From: Vesta saturnalis
Taxonomy: Eukaryota > Arthropoda > Insecta > Coleoptera > Lampyridae
Reading direction: 5' to 3'
DNA: 64,000 nt
Assembly (NCBI GenBank): GCA_036346205.1
Contig: JARFJB010001172.1
Span: forward strand, 1,348,001 to 1,412,000
Shown: piece by piece, positions 11,543-22,617 of the stretch
How the letters are laid out: every line of letters begins with the position of its first letter
Position numbering within the stretch: position 1 is the stretch's first letter
Made by a program: the position numbers and the translations under genes
The notes under the pieces: model-generated
Seen by the model: only the letters and a program-made list of their open reading frames with translations
Databases searched by the model: none
Told to the model about the DNA's origin: nothing

Positions 11543-12975
11543 TTAACCCTATAATGGGCAAGATCGTAATCGTAAAAATGCAAGAATCAAGCTAGTAAAT
11601 ATAGGCAAAAGAATCTTAAATTTAAATTTTCGGGAAAAAATGTCTGGAATCACCGCCAGATGGAAAATAGGCAACACCGTCTCAAGACAGTCTTGACGGA
11701 TTACATGTAAAAAATAACACAAGTAAATATTTATTAAACAGGTTTTATTAAGAACAAAACATATTATTTTCTGTGACGGTAATCACAGAAACAATTTTTA
11801 TCGACTGTATGACTGCATATGTTTGTATAATATAAATCCATTCGTAGCTGCCATGTCCACAAAATGGTAGAAGAGTCTAATCATAATATTAGCTCGAATA
11901 TGATACCGACCCATAAGGCCGTCCATCAAATCAACTCCTCCCATGTGAGCATTACATTCTCGGATGATTTGCGGGCAGTTGATTTCGATGAATTTCTTCT
12001 GCTTTCTATCATACCGTGCTGCCTTTGCTGTTTGTTCACCAGGGTTGGTTCTTAAGAAAGGTTCAATATTAACGTATGTAGATGCCAGGTGCACACACTT
12101 ATTATGTTTCCACAAAACACTGTCCTTGGACTGTAGTCGTGTATTCTGTGGAAAATTCTCTCTTCTCTTTGCTGACTTCGTTGTCAGTCGGCAGCTTACA
12201 GGCTGGTATACGATTGGCTAAAAATACTGCTAAATAAATCACCTCTCACTGTTCCCAAATTGTAAATCTCTCAGGTTTGTAAATAAACTAGCAGTGGTAG
12301 CGATGTCTAGAAATGATCAAAGTAGAGGATATGGTGAACGACATTAGGAATTGTTTGTGACAAACGCACAATATTTGATGTGGCTCCAAGGTCCGGTGTG
12401 TCAGGTAAGATAACATTATTGCCGGCACCATTTTACACTTGAAAACGTTAAGCAAACAGTTTGATCCCCCACTTATGTGACTTATTTGGCACATATTTAC
12501 GAAGATAATGTTTCGTCTTTGTGGAGCACATTTGTTCGACACAAAGGCTAGCCGTTTTTGGGATTGAATCGAACCGGTCGTTGAGTTTGTAGGCCAGTGT
12601 ACGGATGTGAACGATAAGTATCTCTTGATTGCAATAAATCGTTCCAATGCTATATACTTTTGTATCGGCTCAAAAGCATTTTTGCCCCAATAGCTCTCCA
12701 TATTGGGACAGGGATATAACGACATGTACATCATTATTTCAATGGAATGTCCGATGTCAGGGCCAGTTGTTTTGAAGGTGGAGTTTATATTTTCCTGTAA
12801 AGCACAACGGATTGTCTCTTTAGCGGCCAGTTCAATAATTTCATTGGTGAAAAAGTAATTGAAGAAATCCATTAGTGTTTGGAGCTCTTTCACAGCCGCT
12901 GGAAGTGATGAATCGCCACGTCGTTTGCATGTAAACGCATGGGGCGTTTAAACCAACTTGGATTGCTCTTTCGGA
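11543..12975 (-). pseudogene. piggyBac transposase remnant 1, 5' truncated
   Basis: The piggyBac target TTAA lies at 11543-11546, followed inward by CCCTATAATGGGCAAG, a typical piggyBac-like terminus, so the 3' end of the element is present. The minus strand encodes the core in two pieces. Bases 12893-12288 carry the N-terminal core (FFTNEIIELAAKET, NMESYWGKNAFEPI, ALERFIAIKRYLSF). Bases 12115-11798 carry the hallmark CNAHMGGVDLMDGLMGRYHI with its conserved Asp residues. The middle, including most of the catalytic domain, is frameshifted or missing. The 5' end is lost where LINE copy B begins at 13016. The element is inactive. Confidence 0.85.
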
Positions 12976-13015
12976 TCCTTTGATATTGCAGTTAGAGCTG
13001 TAAATAAAAAATAAA

Positions 13016-14172
13016 CATCAAATCCACTTGTTTATAAAACTTCCGTTCTTTCCCTTCTAGGTCTATCTGACCATTGTCTAATAAGAATAATTTCTACTGT
13101 CCCTAATTCCACTGTTGTTCGCAACACTAATAGAACCTTGTGGTGTTTTAATTCACCTAGATGAAGTGATTTACGAGACTTCTTTGCAACCTTTCCATGG
13201 TGTGAATATTGTTTAAGTTGTCCTCTTCTTCGGACATTGCTCTCTCAGTATCTGAAGTCATCCTCCTGGGCATGGAGTTATACATTTCCAACAAACGGAA
13301 TCATATAGATCATTCACGTTCCCAACCCTGGTTCAATAAGGCTTGTGCTGATGCAATACCTTTGAAAAATAAATCTTGTATTAAATGGGAATCTAATAAA
13401 ACGATCGAGGAATACGTTGGTGCTAGAAATATCTCCAATGCTAAAAAATTGTTTGAACAACGAAAATGCAGTGAACTTGCTACATCTCCTTTGGGCAGTC
13501 GTAAATTTTGGTCTTTAGCTAAAGCCATTAGTAAACATTTTGGTAAATCTTCCTTTCACCCCCTGACATCTTTTGATGGATCTGTAGTTGCTGATTGTGT
13601 AGACAATGCCAATGTTTTTGTGGATTTATGTGCATCGAGCTGGTGTCTCAATAATTCTGGAAAAATGTGCCCCTACTCAACTCTTCTTCATACGCTATAA
13701 AACCGATTCATTTTCGGTACAAGCTCCTAGAATCGATTATCAGTAGGCTTGATCTCAATAAGGCAACTGACCCAGACGGTATCCCAGCTATTGTCTTAAA
13801 GAGATGTTGCCCCGAACTAGTTCCAGTCCTATCTAAGCTCTATTCGATCTCCGTTCAAGCTATTCCCAAAAAAGGCGATAAAACCGAACCCTCAAACTAC
13901 CTACCAATTGCCATCACTTCAATTTTGTCTAAAATCATGGAGAAAGCCATCGATCAGCAACTGCTCTCGTTCCTTGAAGTTAACAAACTCCTTAGTTACT
14001 ACCAATATGGGTTTAGGAAGAGTCGTTCAACAGGTGATGTTCTTTTATATGTGACCCAAGTTTGGAATAATACATTAGAACAATCCGGTGAATCAGTTGT
14101 CGCTTTAGATATCTCAAAGGCATTTCACCAAGTTTGGCATAAGTGTTTACTTACCAAACTCATTTTATGTCA
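13016..14172 (+). pseudogene. LINE copy B, internal fragment
   Basis: Same family as copy A and collinear with it from about 9180 to 10370. It begins at CTTGTTTATAAAACTTCCG (endonuclease C-terminus) and stops inside reverse transcriptase motif A. Compared with copy A it lacks some short stretches (for example the sequence encoding the end of the endonuclease linker) but keeps others that A lost: RLDLNKATDPDGIPA at about 13745-13790 is intact here and deleted in A. Motif A reads AFHQVWH where A has AFDQVWH, a conserved Asp changed to His. Frame shifts near 13208 and 13670. The 3' end is cut at about 14165 in sequence unrelated to copy A. Confidence 0.85.
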
Positions 14173-14429
14173 AATGGTACATATTAACCGTACGTAAAGA
14201 TTTTCTTAATAATCATCTTAATTTTGAAAATAATTACCACTATTAGTAAAATTTACTTAAAAGATATCTCAGTTGGTAAACGCGATATGAACAAAATGTT
14301 TGCGGTTATATGTTTCTTTAATAAAATTGTACAGCTGTGCGTAAAGATATTTTTTTCAACTATTATTGTAATGCAGTAAATACACAAAAAAGTATTTTAT
14401 ATTTTGAAAAAATTTTCAACTTACAGGAC

Positions 14430-15375
14430 ACCAAACCCTAAATTATTACTATAGTCTGTAAAAATAAAGATTTTCTATTTCGGCTTAGCGCTTTATTACT
14501 CTGAGACAATGGAAATGTAATCCTATTCCAGAAGTTACCAAACGTTTTCAACGAACTCAGTTCGGTACTGAATTCAATATTCCGGTATCTCAAATACTTT
14601 TCCAGATATTAAATTTTGAAATTATCAAATTTTATCTTTTTGATAAGGCCAGATTTTTTTTTATACTTTCGTTACGGCGGTATTCGAAGTTCGTTTTTTA
14701 AAAAGATTTTGAGGCAATGTATTATTTTGGGGTCTAAATACGCAAATAGCCACCTATTATAATAGATTAAATAATGAGGAATTGATTACCACTTTCATCA
14801 CTTTCTACTAATTATCCCATTAGGTATAAGTGCATTCCTATATAATATTTGAATGTACGTTATGTTCTGCATGTACAATTAATGTCACTATTAGTAAACA
14901 ATAAAAAACTGGTTTATGCATATCAATTCCTTTTTTAATTACCAATTAATGATTTCGTTGTTGCACATTTCAAAATAAATGAATTATATTAAGTAATAAA
15001 CCTCTGCATCCACACACAAAAAAAAAATTTGCAACATAGTTAAAATTAAAAATTCGTTCAAAACGTTTTATAACTTCTGGAATAGAATTAAAATTCCATT
15101 GTGTTTACCTCTCGCGGGCGGTCTTAAGTCATTGAGCAGGTAATTTACGCTTTCACTTAAGCCGCGTACGTTTCTATTGAAACCCAAACGGCTGTATATT
15201 CCCAATGTCTCAGAGTAATAAAGCGCTAAGCCGAAATAGAAAATCTTTATTTTTACAGACTATACCTGAGTATCCTGCTTACTGTATGACTAATTCATTT
15301 CTAATAACTGCATCCAAAACCCATTGTTGTTATTCATTTTTAATCTGAAGGCAACTATCATAGGGTTTGGTGTAA
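14430..15375. mobile_element. Non-autonomous element with long inverted repeats
   Basis: Bases 14449-14507 and 15207-15264 are near-perfect reverse complements (core TTTCGGCTTAGCGCTTTATT). The repeats continue inwards with gaps: CTATTCCAGAAGTTACCAAA near 14523-14542 pairs with TTCTGGAATAG near 15075. They also continue outwards: CACCAAACCCTA at 14429-14440 pairs with TAGGGTTTGGTG near 15361-15372. The interior is AT-rich and has no open frame. Length (about 0.95 kb) and structure fit a non-autonomous DNA transposon or foldback element. Family not identified. Confidence 0.7.
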
Positions 15376-15849
15376 TTATGATTTACTTTATACTTTGTAA
15401 CACAAGGTTGTGTGAATGTTGTGTAAATATAAATTGTATTATTAGTTATCACTCGTATGATTGTTTACGGAATTGCGTTAGGTAGGTATGTTTTTTTAAA
15501 TACATAAATAAAATTATTATTTTATAATTATAGACATATAAACTTCTCTTAGAGGTTGACTTCGACTCCTTCGTGGGCCAACCAATTCTGGGAGTAAAGA
15601 ACTACAAAAAAAACTCTGTTAAATTTTCCACCATCTTTGTGGTCCAAAAAGAATCATTTCTGCAAGTAAAAAAATATATAAATATTTGTTTTCTCTCTTA
15701 CGTACGTCTATTTAGTTACCTTTCGATTTCTTCAACGTGTATCCCCCCGCTGGTATATGTCAAGCAATCCCTGAACTTGGTAATAATAATTATGGGTTTT
15801 TTAAGGCACCATTTTTGCCGTTCTTTCACGCATTAATCTATTTTACTAT
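15376..15849. other. Spacer without recognised features
   Basis: AT-rich sequence between the inverted-repeat element and the nuclease fragment. Open frames here do not resemble anything I know and lie partly downstream of the decayed minus-strand gene. Confidence 0.35.
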
Positions 15850-16455
15850 TTTCAAGTGCTTAAATTGGTGGGAGGTTTTCAGTTTGTGCAGAGCACTTGA
15901 CTTCAATTACCGCGTAGCCATCTACTAAACCATCATACGAACACGCCAGAAATGGAAATTCCTCATCGATAATTAACCCACTGCGTTGAACTTGTTTTGA
16001 TGTTGGTCTTCAAATAAAGAAATGGCAGTCGTTTCGTGAATTAGACCAAATTCTGTAGCATATGTGCCCCTAAAACTAGAATACAGCAGAACAGCGACAG
16101 TTTTAGCCGTGGAGGTGATTTTTTTCATTTTACATATTTTTCCAAATGTCGATGCAGTTTCCGCTCCATTTTCCATTGCGCACAATTACCTTGTAACACC
16201 GTTTCTTCACATATCACTGCTCGATCAACGCTTTTCAATTCCTCCATTAGTTGCTTTACTTTTTGAATATAATACTCCTGGTCTAAGTCCGGTATTTCCT
16301 CAACTGCAACTTCAGGACCATAGTGTTCATCTGTAACAGCAAATAACTTTCGTTTTGGAACACGACCTGTATAAATAACAAATTTGGTTCTTGAACAGTT
16401 TTTTACGTAGAATCCAATGGCGTAGTCGTATTTTTGCTGTAAGCTGTCAATTTTT
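15850..16455 (-). pseudogene. YqaJ-type nuclease domain, C-terminal part of Mutator-like protein
   Basis: Read on the minus strand, 16455-16180 gives SLQQKYDYAIGFYVKNCSRT, GRVPKRKLFAVTDEHYGPEV and a linker ending near 16150. After a frame change it gives ASTFGKICKMKKI...LLYSSFRGTYATEFGLIHE, then DEEFPFLACSYDGLVDG and AVIEVKCS (about 15940-15875). These are the ordered motifs of the YqaJ/lambda-exonuclease-like fold: Glu in the ATxxGxxHE helix, Asp in SxDGLV, and ExK in IEVKC. All three metal-site motifs are visible (canonical P of SPDG replaced by Y). Stops and frameshifts near 16145 and 15975 make it inactive. In insect repeats this domain normally follows a Mutator-like transposase, which is what lies at 18060-19330 on the same strand; a transposon insertion separates the two. 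Confidence 0.7.
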
Positions 16456-16739
16456 AGCTATAAATAGAACTTATGGTTTTTTAACGGAACACCCTGTATG
16501 TTTTTCTTGCATTTGATTAGAAATTTTGTAAGCTTTACAAAAATATATAATACATGATTTCACAAAATCTGCGTAATAACATAGTGTGTATTATATAGCA
16601 TTAGTATTACTAGGTCGTGAGTTAATTATATTAGGGTATTACAAACATAGAAATTTTAAAAAAGCTAAATCAATTTTAAGGCAGAATAAAACTGAAAAAC
16701 TTAACATAATATTAACTCGATAGTAACCCCTTAATAGAG

Positions 16740-17700
16740 TTTCACTTTAAAAGAACTGCTCAAAATGGTTGCCATTTTCCCGAACGCAATGTTGACATAC
16801 AGTGGTTATTGGTTTTAGAGCATTTAAAATAATTATGGAACGTCTTTGCAAGTTTTGAAATGCTGTATTGGTGCCATTAAGTAGTTCATCTATTGTCCGA
16901 TGACCGGTACTATAAACCTTATTCTGCAAGTAGCCCCATAAGAAAAAGTCTAGCATGGATAGGTCAGGTGACCGTGGCGGCCATTTAATTGGTCCATGAG
17001 TACCTATCCACTTTTTCGGGAAATAATTGTCTAAAAAAGGTCGAACAGCATTATGTGCAGGCGCGCCATCCTGTTGGAAATGTATGCTGTTAAGATGAGC
17101 TAAAGTAACATTGTCTAGTAACATAGAGATAACATCTTGCAAAATTTCAAGATATCTGTTCCCTGTAAGACTGCCTTCATAAATTCTGTATTCTATTTAT
17201 TACCCCAAAATAAAACAAGATGCGCTAAATCCAAGTCGACCATGTTGTTCTCTTTCGAATAGCACATGATGATTTTCTTGGGATCAATACCTAGTATTAT
17301 GCCTGTTGAAAATATCTGCTCTTGAAAAGTAAGCCTCGCCGGACCATATTATAAATCTAGCAAAGTTATTACCAATACGAATTTGTTCCAAATAGCAAAA
17401 CAGTAAACGACGTTCTGCATCCCCAGGGTGCAAATGGTGAACAATTTTAATCTTGTGTGGCTTAAATTTATATTTTGTCAATATTCTTTGAACCCGATCT
17501 CCTGCTGTAGAACACAGCATGATTGTGAAGGCGTTGCCTCTATACATACTAAAACGTTGACTTCATCCGTATCGCGATTTTCCTTATGCTTTTTTGGTCG
17601 GGGTTGGATAAATGATCGCCATGTTCTACCAAATTTTTTTTTATACGAGAAAACATTAAAAGGCAAGGTTGCCTTCTTTCTGGATATCTATAAATCCAAA
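16740..17700 (-). pseudogene. Tc1/mariner-related transposase, inserted in Mutator/YqaJ gene
   Basis: Minus-strand blocks in order: HTH region with KYKFKPHKIKIVHHLHPGDA and ERRLLFC (about 17500-17390), SGEAYFSRADIFNRHNTRY (about 17340-17284, where the expected SDE is SGE, so the first catalytic Asp is lost), HFQQDGAPAHN (about 17070, second Asp) and WPPRSPDLSMLDFFLWGYLQ (about 16990-16920, third acidic site). It ends CVRENGNHFEQFF before the stop near 16747. Several stops and frameshifts occur between 17150 and 17300. The right terminus is the TACAGAGTGTCCC sequence read on the minus strand from about 18053. The left terminus is unclear: an ACAGGGTGTTCC motif near 16485-16497 points the wrong way. 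It interrupts the Mutator-like gene between 18060 and 16455. Confidence 0.8.
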
Positions 17701-18059
17701 TGATATTTAAATAAAAATAAATTCACATACGTCAAAAGATAAATAAGTATTCAAACAAACCTGTTGAAATACTGTTGGGAACCTCACGGGTGTTTTCATT
17801 GCTCTCTATAACAGACTAACATGTCATATTTTTCAAAATGTTGATAATTTTCATTTTCAGCCATTGTAACGAATACAATATTACGCAGAGAATTTCGCCC
17901 TGTATCTCAGAAATGTAGCGGGCTATGAAAGTTTTGTTTACACCAGCGTTATTCTCACAAAGAAATAGCACGGTATTGTGAAAACCGTAACTCTGTATCT
18001 TTACTTGTAAGTGAGATACCCCGAAATATCATCAAAAATGGGACACTCTGTACAGTGGT

Positions 18060-19330
18060 TTATAGTCGTCCCCAAAAAGTTTGGCCTGCATACCATACAT
18101 AAAGTCACCTTTGGTGTTAAACGATATAGCAGCAGTCTTGCATCTGCATTCATATGAACCTTTCAATGCACAGTTTACTCTCTTTCCTCCTACAAATTTA
18201 GCTGCTATGGAATTAAAAGTTTTGCAGCATTGGTATCGACATCATACAGCAAACTGCTCACATTTTGGGCCGATCTTCCATTAATGTTCATTATTGCGTC
18301 ATATAATCCGCTTAGTTTTAAGTCAGGAACCAGATTCTCCTAAAAGAGTATTATTGTTACTGTTCAATTAATAATAAATAGTTATTATAAGTTTTTGTTA
18401 TGAACGAATAAGTTCAAAGGTAAATATGTAATTAAAAATTTAATAATAAATAAGTGTTTTCAAATACATTTTGTTTTTCTTCCTCTTTGCAGAAATACTT
18501 ATCACATTGAAAGTGCTCCCCAAAGATATGATTGGGACCATTTGTAACATCTTTCCTAAGCAGAATTTGTTTTTCGGCAAAAGGTTTGTTCTCATTTTTT
18601 CTAAAGGCAATAGCTTTTCTGACTGCACATCTGAGACTGTGTAATGAATCACTTGAGGTGACTTGTTTTCGTAGAGTGATAGGGAAGGTGGTGTTCTTTG
18701 AAAGGTCGTACAATTTATTGATGTAATTTCTCAGTACATTCCACCTTTTCGATCATAAAGGTAGGTTCGTATGGTGCCGTTTTTATTAATTTTCGGTGTA
18801 GCTGTTAAACTGCCGGTCCAGTTTTTAAAACAAACATGAGTTGGTGGTTCTGTTAATTTTGCTCTGGTACAAACAAAGCAATATTTATTTTTTACGCCCA
18901 TATACAATATCTTTTTGGTTTTTGCTCCAATACTGCAAGCCTACGGAAAATAAAATGTAGTCATTATTTAATTAATATTTTAATACGTACAAGACCAGAC
19001 AAAGCGTTATAATTCGTCTTATATGATCGTTTACCCCAATCTCAATCAACAATCACTGATATGATAGGTATACCGTCTTTCGTAATGTCGGGCGTGTATA
19101 TTGGTAGCTGTTTTTCTTCTTCGCCAACCTGTTTCATTAGTGCCAAAATTTCACAATCAACGGCTTCCAAAACCATCGAATGATATTTGTTGTACGTCTT
19201 GGTTGAGAAATGTGGCATATTCAAAACCGAAAGTAATCCATTCAATTGTGAGTAGCCAATTCCAGTTTATATTCTACCTGATATTCTCTTGATGCAGTAA
19301 GCTCCAAGAACAATACCTGATTTTACATCT
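18060..19330 (-). pseudogene. Mutator-like transposase B (YqaJ-linked type), decayed
   Basis: Collinear minus-strand blocks: TGIGYSQLNGLLSVLNMPHF (about 19270-19205), GIPIISVIVD near 19045, GAKTKKILYMGVKNKYCFVC with a later CFKNWTGS (about 18950-18800), then LYDLSKNTTFPITLRKQVTS and AVRKAIAFRKNENKPF (about 18720-18580). These are followed by HIFGEHFQCDKYFCK near 18530-18490, and finally SLLYDVDTNAAK and FVGGKRVNCALKGSY (about 18260-18160). This order is that of Mutator-like transposases that continue into a YqaJ nuclease, found at 16455-15850. The part expected to hold the catalytic GDGD-type motif is missing between 18800 and 18720. A truncated SINE (18381-18439) and a Tc1/mariner relative interrupt it. 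Inactive. Confidence 0.7.
18381..18439 (-). mobile_element. 5'-truncated SINE with 13-bp target duplication
   Basis: The 59 bp match the 3' part of the SINE at 55734-55926, sharing GTTTTTGTTATGAACGAATA and onward to TAATTAAAAAT. It is flanked by identical 13-mers TTAATAATAAATA at 18368-18380 and 18440-18452. The tRNA-like head is absent, as expected for a 5'-truncated retroposon. Minus-strand orientation is set by the full copy. It lies within Mutator-like transposase B. Confidence 0.75.
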
Positions 19331-20918
19331 GACTATATTTCCCGCATTATAGGTACAGATTGCCTCATACACGCCAAGTTCCAAGGTATTTTTGTGGACA
19401 AAGGTTGCTTTCGGGATGCGCGCCCAAATCAAACTATTGAGAGACTCACTAGCATTTTCGGTTCCACCGTGTAAGCATCTGCGGAGTAATTCTGGTTGAG
19501 ATAAGTCTCTAAATATGGACTTTATTTCCTTCATCACTATTCTAGGGAAATGGGTATGAATAGAGTGGTCATATGGCTCTTCCTTATCCATCGCTTTGCG
19601 GTACTTGCACCACGTGTCTGGTCCAGGAGGGCATAACTCATGGGCTGGAGATTCATTTGTAGAAGCCAGATGAAAATATTCGTCCCAAACAGCTTTTTTC
19701 ATATCTAAAATTTGAAGTGTTTCTTCTGAAGGCAAGGCCATAATAGGTTTGAATTTCATTAATTGCTTCATTTGTAAGCCGACCACGACCTCCAAGTGTT
19801 TTCCCATCTTCTAGTTTCTTTTTCCCAGCTTGAGATTTCAACTTTCAAAGGAGTGAGCCCATGCGTTTTTGCACGTGGCCCACACATTCGAGTTTCTCTA
19901 TTGAGAAATCAGGTCCATATCGCTCAGCAGTAACAACGGAAGGGTATGCTGCACTGTCACCGTCACCAAGAAAGTACTTATATCTTATGTTGTGCTTGAT
20001 TTGTGACTCACGAAACATGTCGACAATACCCTTGACTTCCATGCCACCACTTACACCAGAAAAGTTTGCAATACAATTTGATTCATGTTGGTTTTCCAAT
20101 CTATTTTTACATCTACAAAACTTTGACATAATTTTAACATCAAGCACTTTACCAGTTAGTGCACTTATCGCAGTTACTATGCCATTGAGAGATAAATGGC
20201 CTCTGCGTTGCCACGAACCATCGAAAATTGTAGTAATGTCACGGTTTTCATTTTCTTGCAAGCCTACACATTCTACAGCATCACTCATCGATTGAAAACA
20301 AACAGCCTGTACAGCCTGCAGTAAAATGTGGTTGTAACCCCTGAATTCAGAAGGGCACGGCATATTCATTAGAGAGAAAAAAATTTTTGCCGCTTCTTGG
20401 CCCTTTCCAATACAGCGAAAGGCACATCGTACATTCAGATCTGTCATATTAGTTAGGCCTACTTTGTTGCTGTTACTTTCTGACACTAAAAAACTACAAG
20501 AATAACACTTCAAATTGATATTTACACTCATGTCTTGCCTATTACTGGGGAAAACACAAAGTTGACCATGACACTTTGAGCAGACAGCAATACTTGAAAT
20601 CAAACTTTGCAAAGTCTCCATGGATACAAGATCATAACAAGAATTTTCATCATAATAAAACTCATATTTACCTAAATTAGGGCTTAGTTTTCTTTTTGAG
20701 GCACTAGTACTAGGCCTACTACTACTATTACTAAGACTAATGCTAGGCCTAGGCTCTAAAGCTTGGTTCAAAGTTTCACTCACAATAGCAGAAGAATTTT
20801 CAGTTTCAGTCCTTGCTACCACTCGTTTTCTAATGCCACTAAAAACGGGTTTTCGTTTTTTAAAAATTTTTGAAGAATATCTAGGCATTTTCACAAGAAA
20901 AACACTGACTAAACGCAC
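19274..20918 (-). pseudogene. Mutator-like transposase A, nearly complete
   Basis: The minus-strand frame starts at 20918; an internal Met at about 20888 (MPRYSSKIFKKRKPVF) is the likelier start. A disordered Ser-rich N-terminus is followed by CSKCHGQL and CYSCSF, a zinc-binding pair. The Mutator-like core follows: TTIFDGSWQRRGHLSLNGIV (about 20245-20185), CRCKNRLENQHESNC, FSGVSGGMEVKGIVDMF (about 20060-20015) and YKYFLGDGDSAAYPSV (about 19990-19940, GDGD acidic motif). Then come KLECVGHVQKRMG (about 19890-19850) and, after a stop near 19845 and a frame change near 19700, HELCPPGPDTWCKYRKA, LLRRCLHGGTENASESLNSL and WARIPK (about 19650-19400). The first Asp (FDGSW) and the DGD are retained. 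Only about two breaks separate it from an open gene, so it is younger than most neighbours. It runs directly into transposase B on the same strand. Confidence 0.85.
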
Positions 20919-21289
20919 TTCTAAGTTCTAACCTCAAAACACCAAACTACAGTATAAAGTCAAAATAACACAAACTAATGTTTACCTAATTGTCAGCTGA
21001 CAAAGTAGCAGTGTAGCCAACACATAAATAAAAATTACAAAGATAAATGAGCCTGTATAATGTATGTATACTATAATAAAATCAATGTTATGTGTTTACA
21101 CTGTATAATAGTGGGCTAATTTGTGTAGTGTAAGCGTTTGCTAAAATATTAATTTCTTGAAAAGTACTGGTCAGAATTTAACAAAACTTAAATTAAAGCA
21201 CAAGAATTCCAGATGATAAAAAATGCAAAATCTCAAATTCGAATATTTTTTCATTTTTTGCCCCGTGAACCCCCTTAACGATTTCTAAA
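20919..21289. other. AT-rich spacer upstream of transposase A
   Basis: Non-coding. It includes the probable 5' flank of the Mutator-like gene A. I cannot see a clear inverted terminal repeat here. Confidence 0.35.
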
Positions 21290-21770
21290 AGGCAGAGCGC
21301 GTAACGTTAGAAATGTTAAATAATGGTGGGCATCATATTCTACCTAAAATAGTATCAGGTGATGAAACTTGCATCCCATTTTATGATATTACTACCCATC
21401 GGAAGAGCCGTACAGTCTTCCCAAACTGCTACACCACCAAATGTTTACCTGCAGTTCTTGAGTCAATCAACATTCGCAGGTTAATGTCACATCACGACAA
21501 TACATCGTCACAGTTGAATTTTTACGTGAAAATAATGTAACAGTCATTGAACATCCACCCTATTCGTCTGATTTGGCTGTGTGATTTCCGGTTGTTCTTT
21601 AACATTTACGTGGTCGATATTTCATGACGGAGTATAAGATAAAATCAATTCATCAATTTTTTGAGAGCATTCCAAAAGATGACTGGCTTCAAGCTTTTAC
21701 GTTGTGGAAGCTGCAATTACAAAAGTGCATTGATGCAGGAGATGATTATTGTGAACACAAATAAAATAAT
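21290..21770 (+). pseudogene. mariner transposase remnant in FUT8 intron
   Basis: Plus-strand blocks typical of mariner: SGDETCIPFYD (about 21358-21390, with SGDE holding the first Asp), RRLMSHHDNTSSQ (about 21478-21516, HHDN with the second Asp), EHPPYSSDLAV (about 21550-21582, third Asp as SSDL) and FESIPKDDWLQAFTLWKLQLQKCI after a frame change (about 21660-21740). The gene lacks its N-terminal helix-turn-helix third and has a stop right after SSDLAV and frame breaks near 21420 and 21540. It lies directly upstream of the FUT8 exon at 21902, so presumably in a FUT8 intron. Inactive. Confidence 0.82.
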
Positions 21771-21901
21771 TTTTGTAAAAAGACGTAGTTTTCTTGTATC
21801 TCAAAATATATGGTGTGACGCTCATACCTGTATAATTATGAAATTTGGTTTCCTATCTTTTGTTTTACTCACATACACATACTAATTTCATATTTTTTCA
21901 G

Positions 21902-22617
21902 GGTACATGTTAGACGTACAGATAAAGTGGGTACAGAAGCAGCATATCATGGAATAGAAGAATATATGAATGCAGTAGACGAATACTATAACAAACTAGA
22001 ATTATCAAAGAAAGTCGATAAAAGAAGAATTTATTTGGCTACTGATGATCCAAAAGTCATTGCAGATGCCAAAGCAAAGTATAGCAATTATGAAATATTA
22101 GGTGATCCTAAAATATCTAAAACTGCCGCTGTTGCCAGTAGATATTCAGATACTTCATTATTTGGAATTATTTTAGATATTCACATGTTGTCAATGACAG
22201 ATTACTTAGTTTGTACATTTTCATCTCAAGTACGTTATAAACTATTTATTAAATTTTAGATTAAACCACTTATATTTGTAGGTATGTAGAATAGCTTATG
22301 AAATTATGCAAAATTATTATCCAGATGCCGCAGCCAAATTTAGGTCACTTGACGATGTTTATTATTATGGTGGACAAACAAGTAATAACCGTATAGCTGT
22401 TTTACCTCATGAACCTCAAACTGGAGAAATACAACTTAAAGTGGGAGATATTATTGGTTTAGCTGGTAATCATTGGAATGGATATAGCAAAGGGAGAAAT
22501 TTAAGAACTAATCAAATTGGTTTGTTTCCAGGCTTTAAAGTTAAACCAAAAATTGAAATTGTCAAATTTCCGACATATTCAGAAATGTATAATAATAATA
22601 TTAGTGAAGATAGTTAG
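21902..22617 (+). CDS. FUT8 (FucT6): Alpha-(1,6)-fucosyltransferase, last two exons
   Basis: The encoded enzyme adds fucose to the innermost GlcNAc of N-glycans in the Golgi lumen. Exon 1 of the pair (21902-22229) starts after TTTTTTCAG in phase 2 and opens with VHVRRTDKVGTEAAYHGIEE, the GDP-fucose-binding signature with its two Arg. LATDDP and DIHMLSMTDYLVCTFSSQ follow, also conserved in GT23. A 52-bp intron (22230-22281, GTACGT...TTGTAG) leads to exon 2 (22282-22617): VCRIAYEIMQNYYPDA, SLDDVYYYGGQ, then the C-terminal SH3 domain with GDIIGLAGNHWNGYSKG and FPTYSEM. The stop is TAG at 22615-22617. About 220 residues of a protein usually near 570 are visible. Earlier exons lie outside or were not found; a mariner remnant and probably the Mutator-like region sit upstream on this gene's intron side. 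Both exons are intact. High confidence from motif identity. Confidence 0.95.

Noticed and set aside
16485..16497. Left terminus of the Tc1/mariner relative at 16740-18053
   Set aside because: The motif ACAGGGTGTTCC is oriented as another element start rather than the inverse of the right terminus.
19861..20295. 144-codon plus-strand frame
   Set aside because: Antisense shadow of the Mutator-like transposase core.
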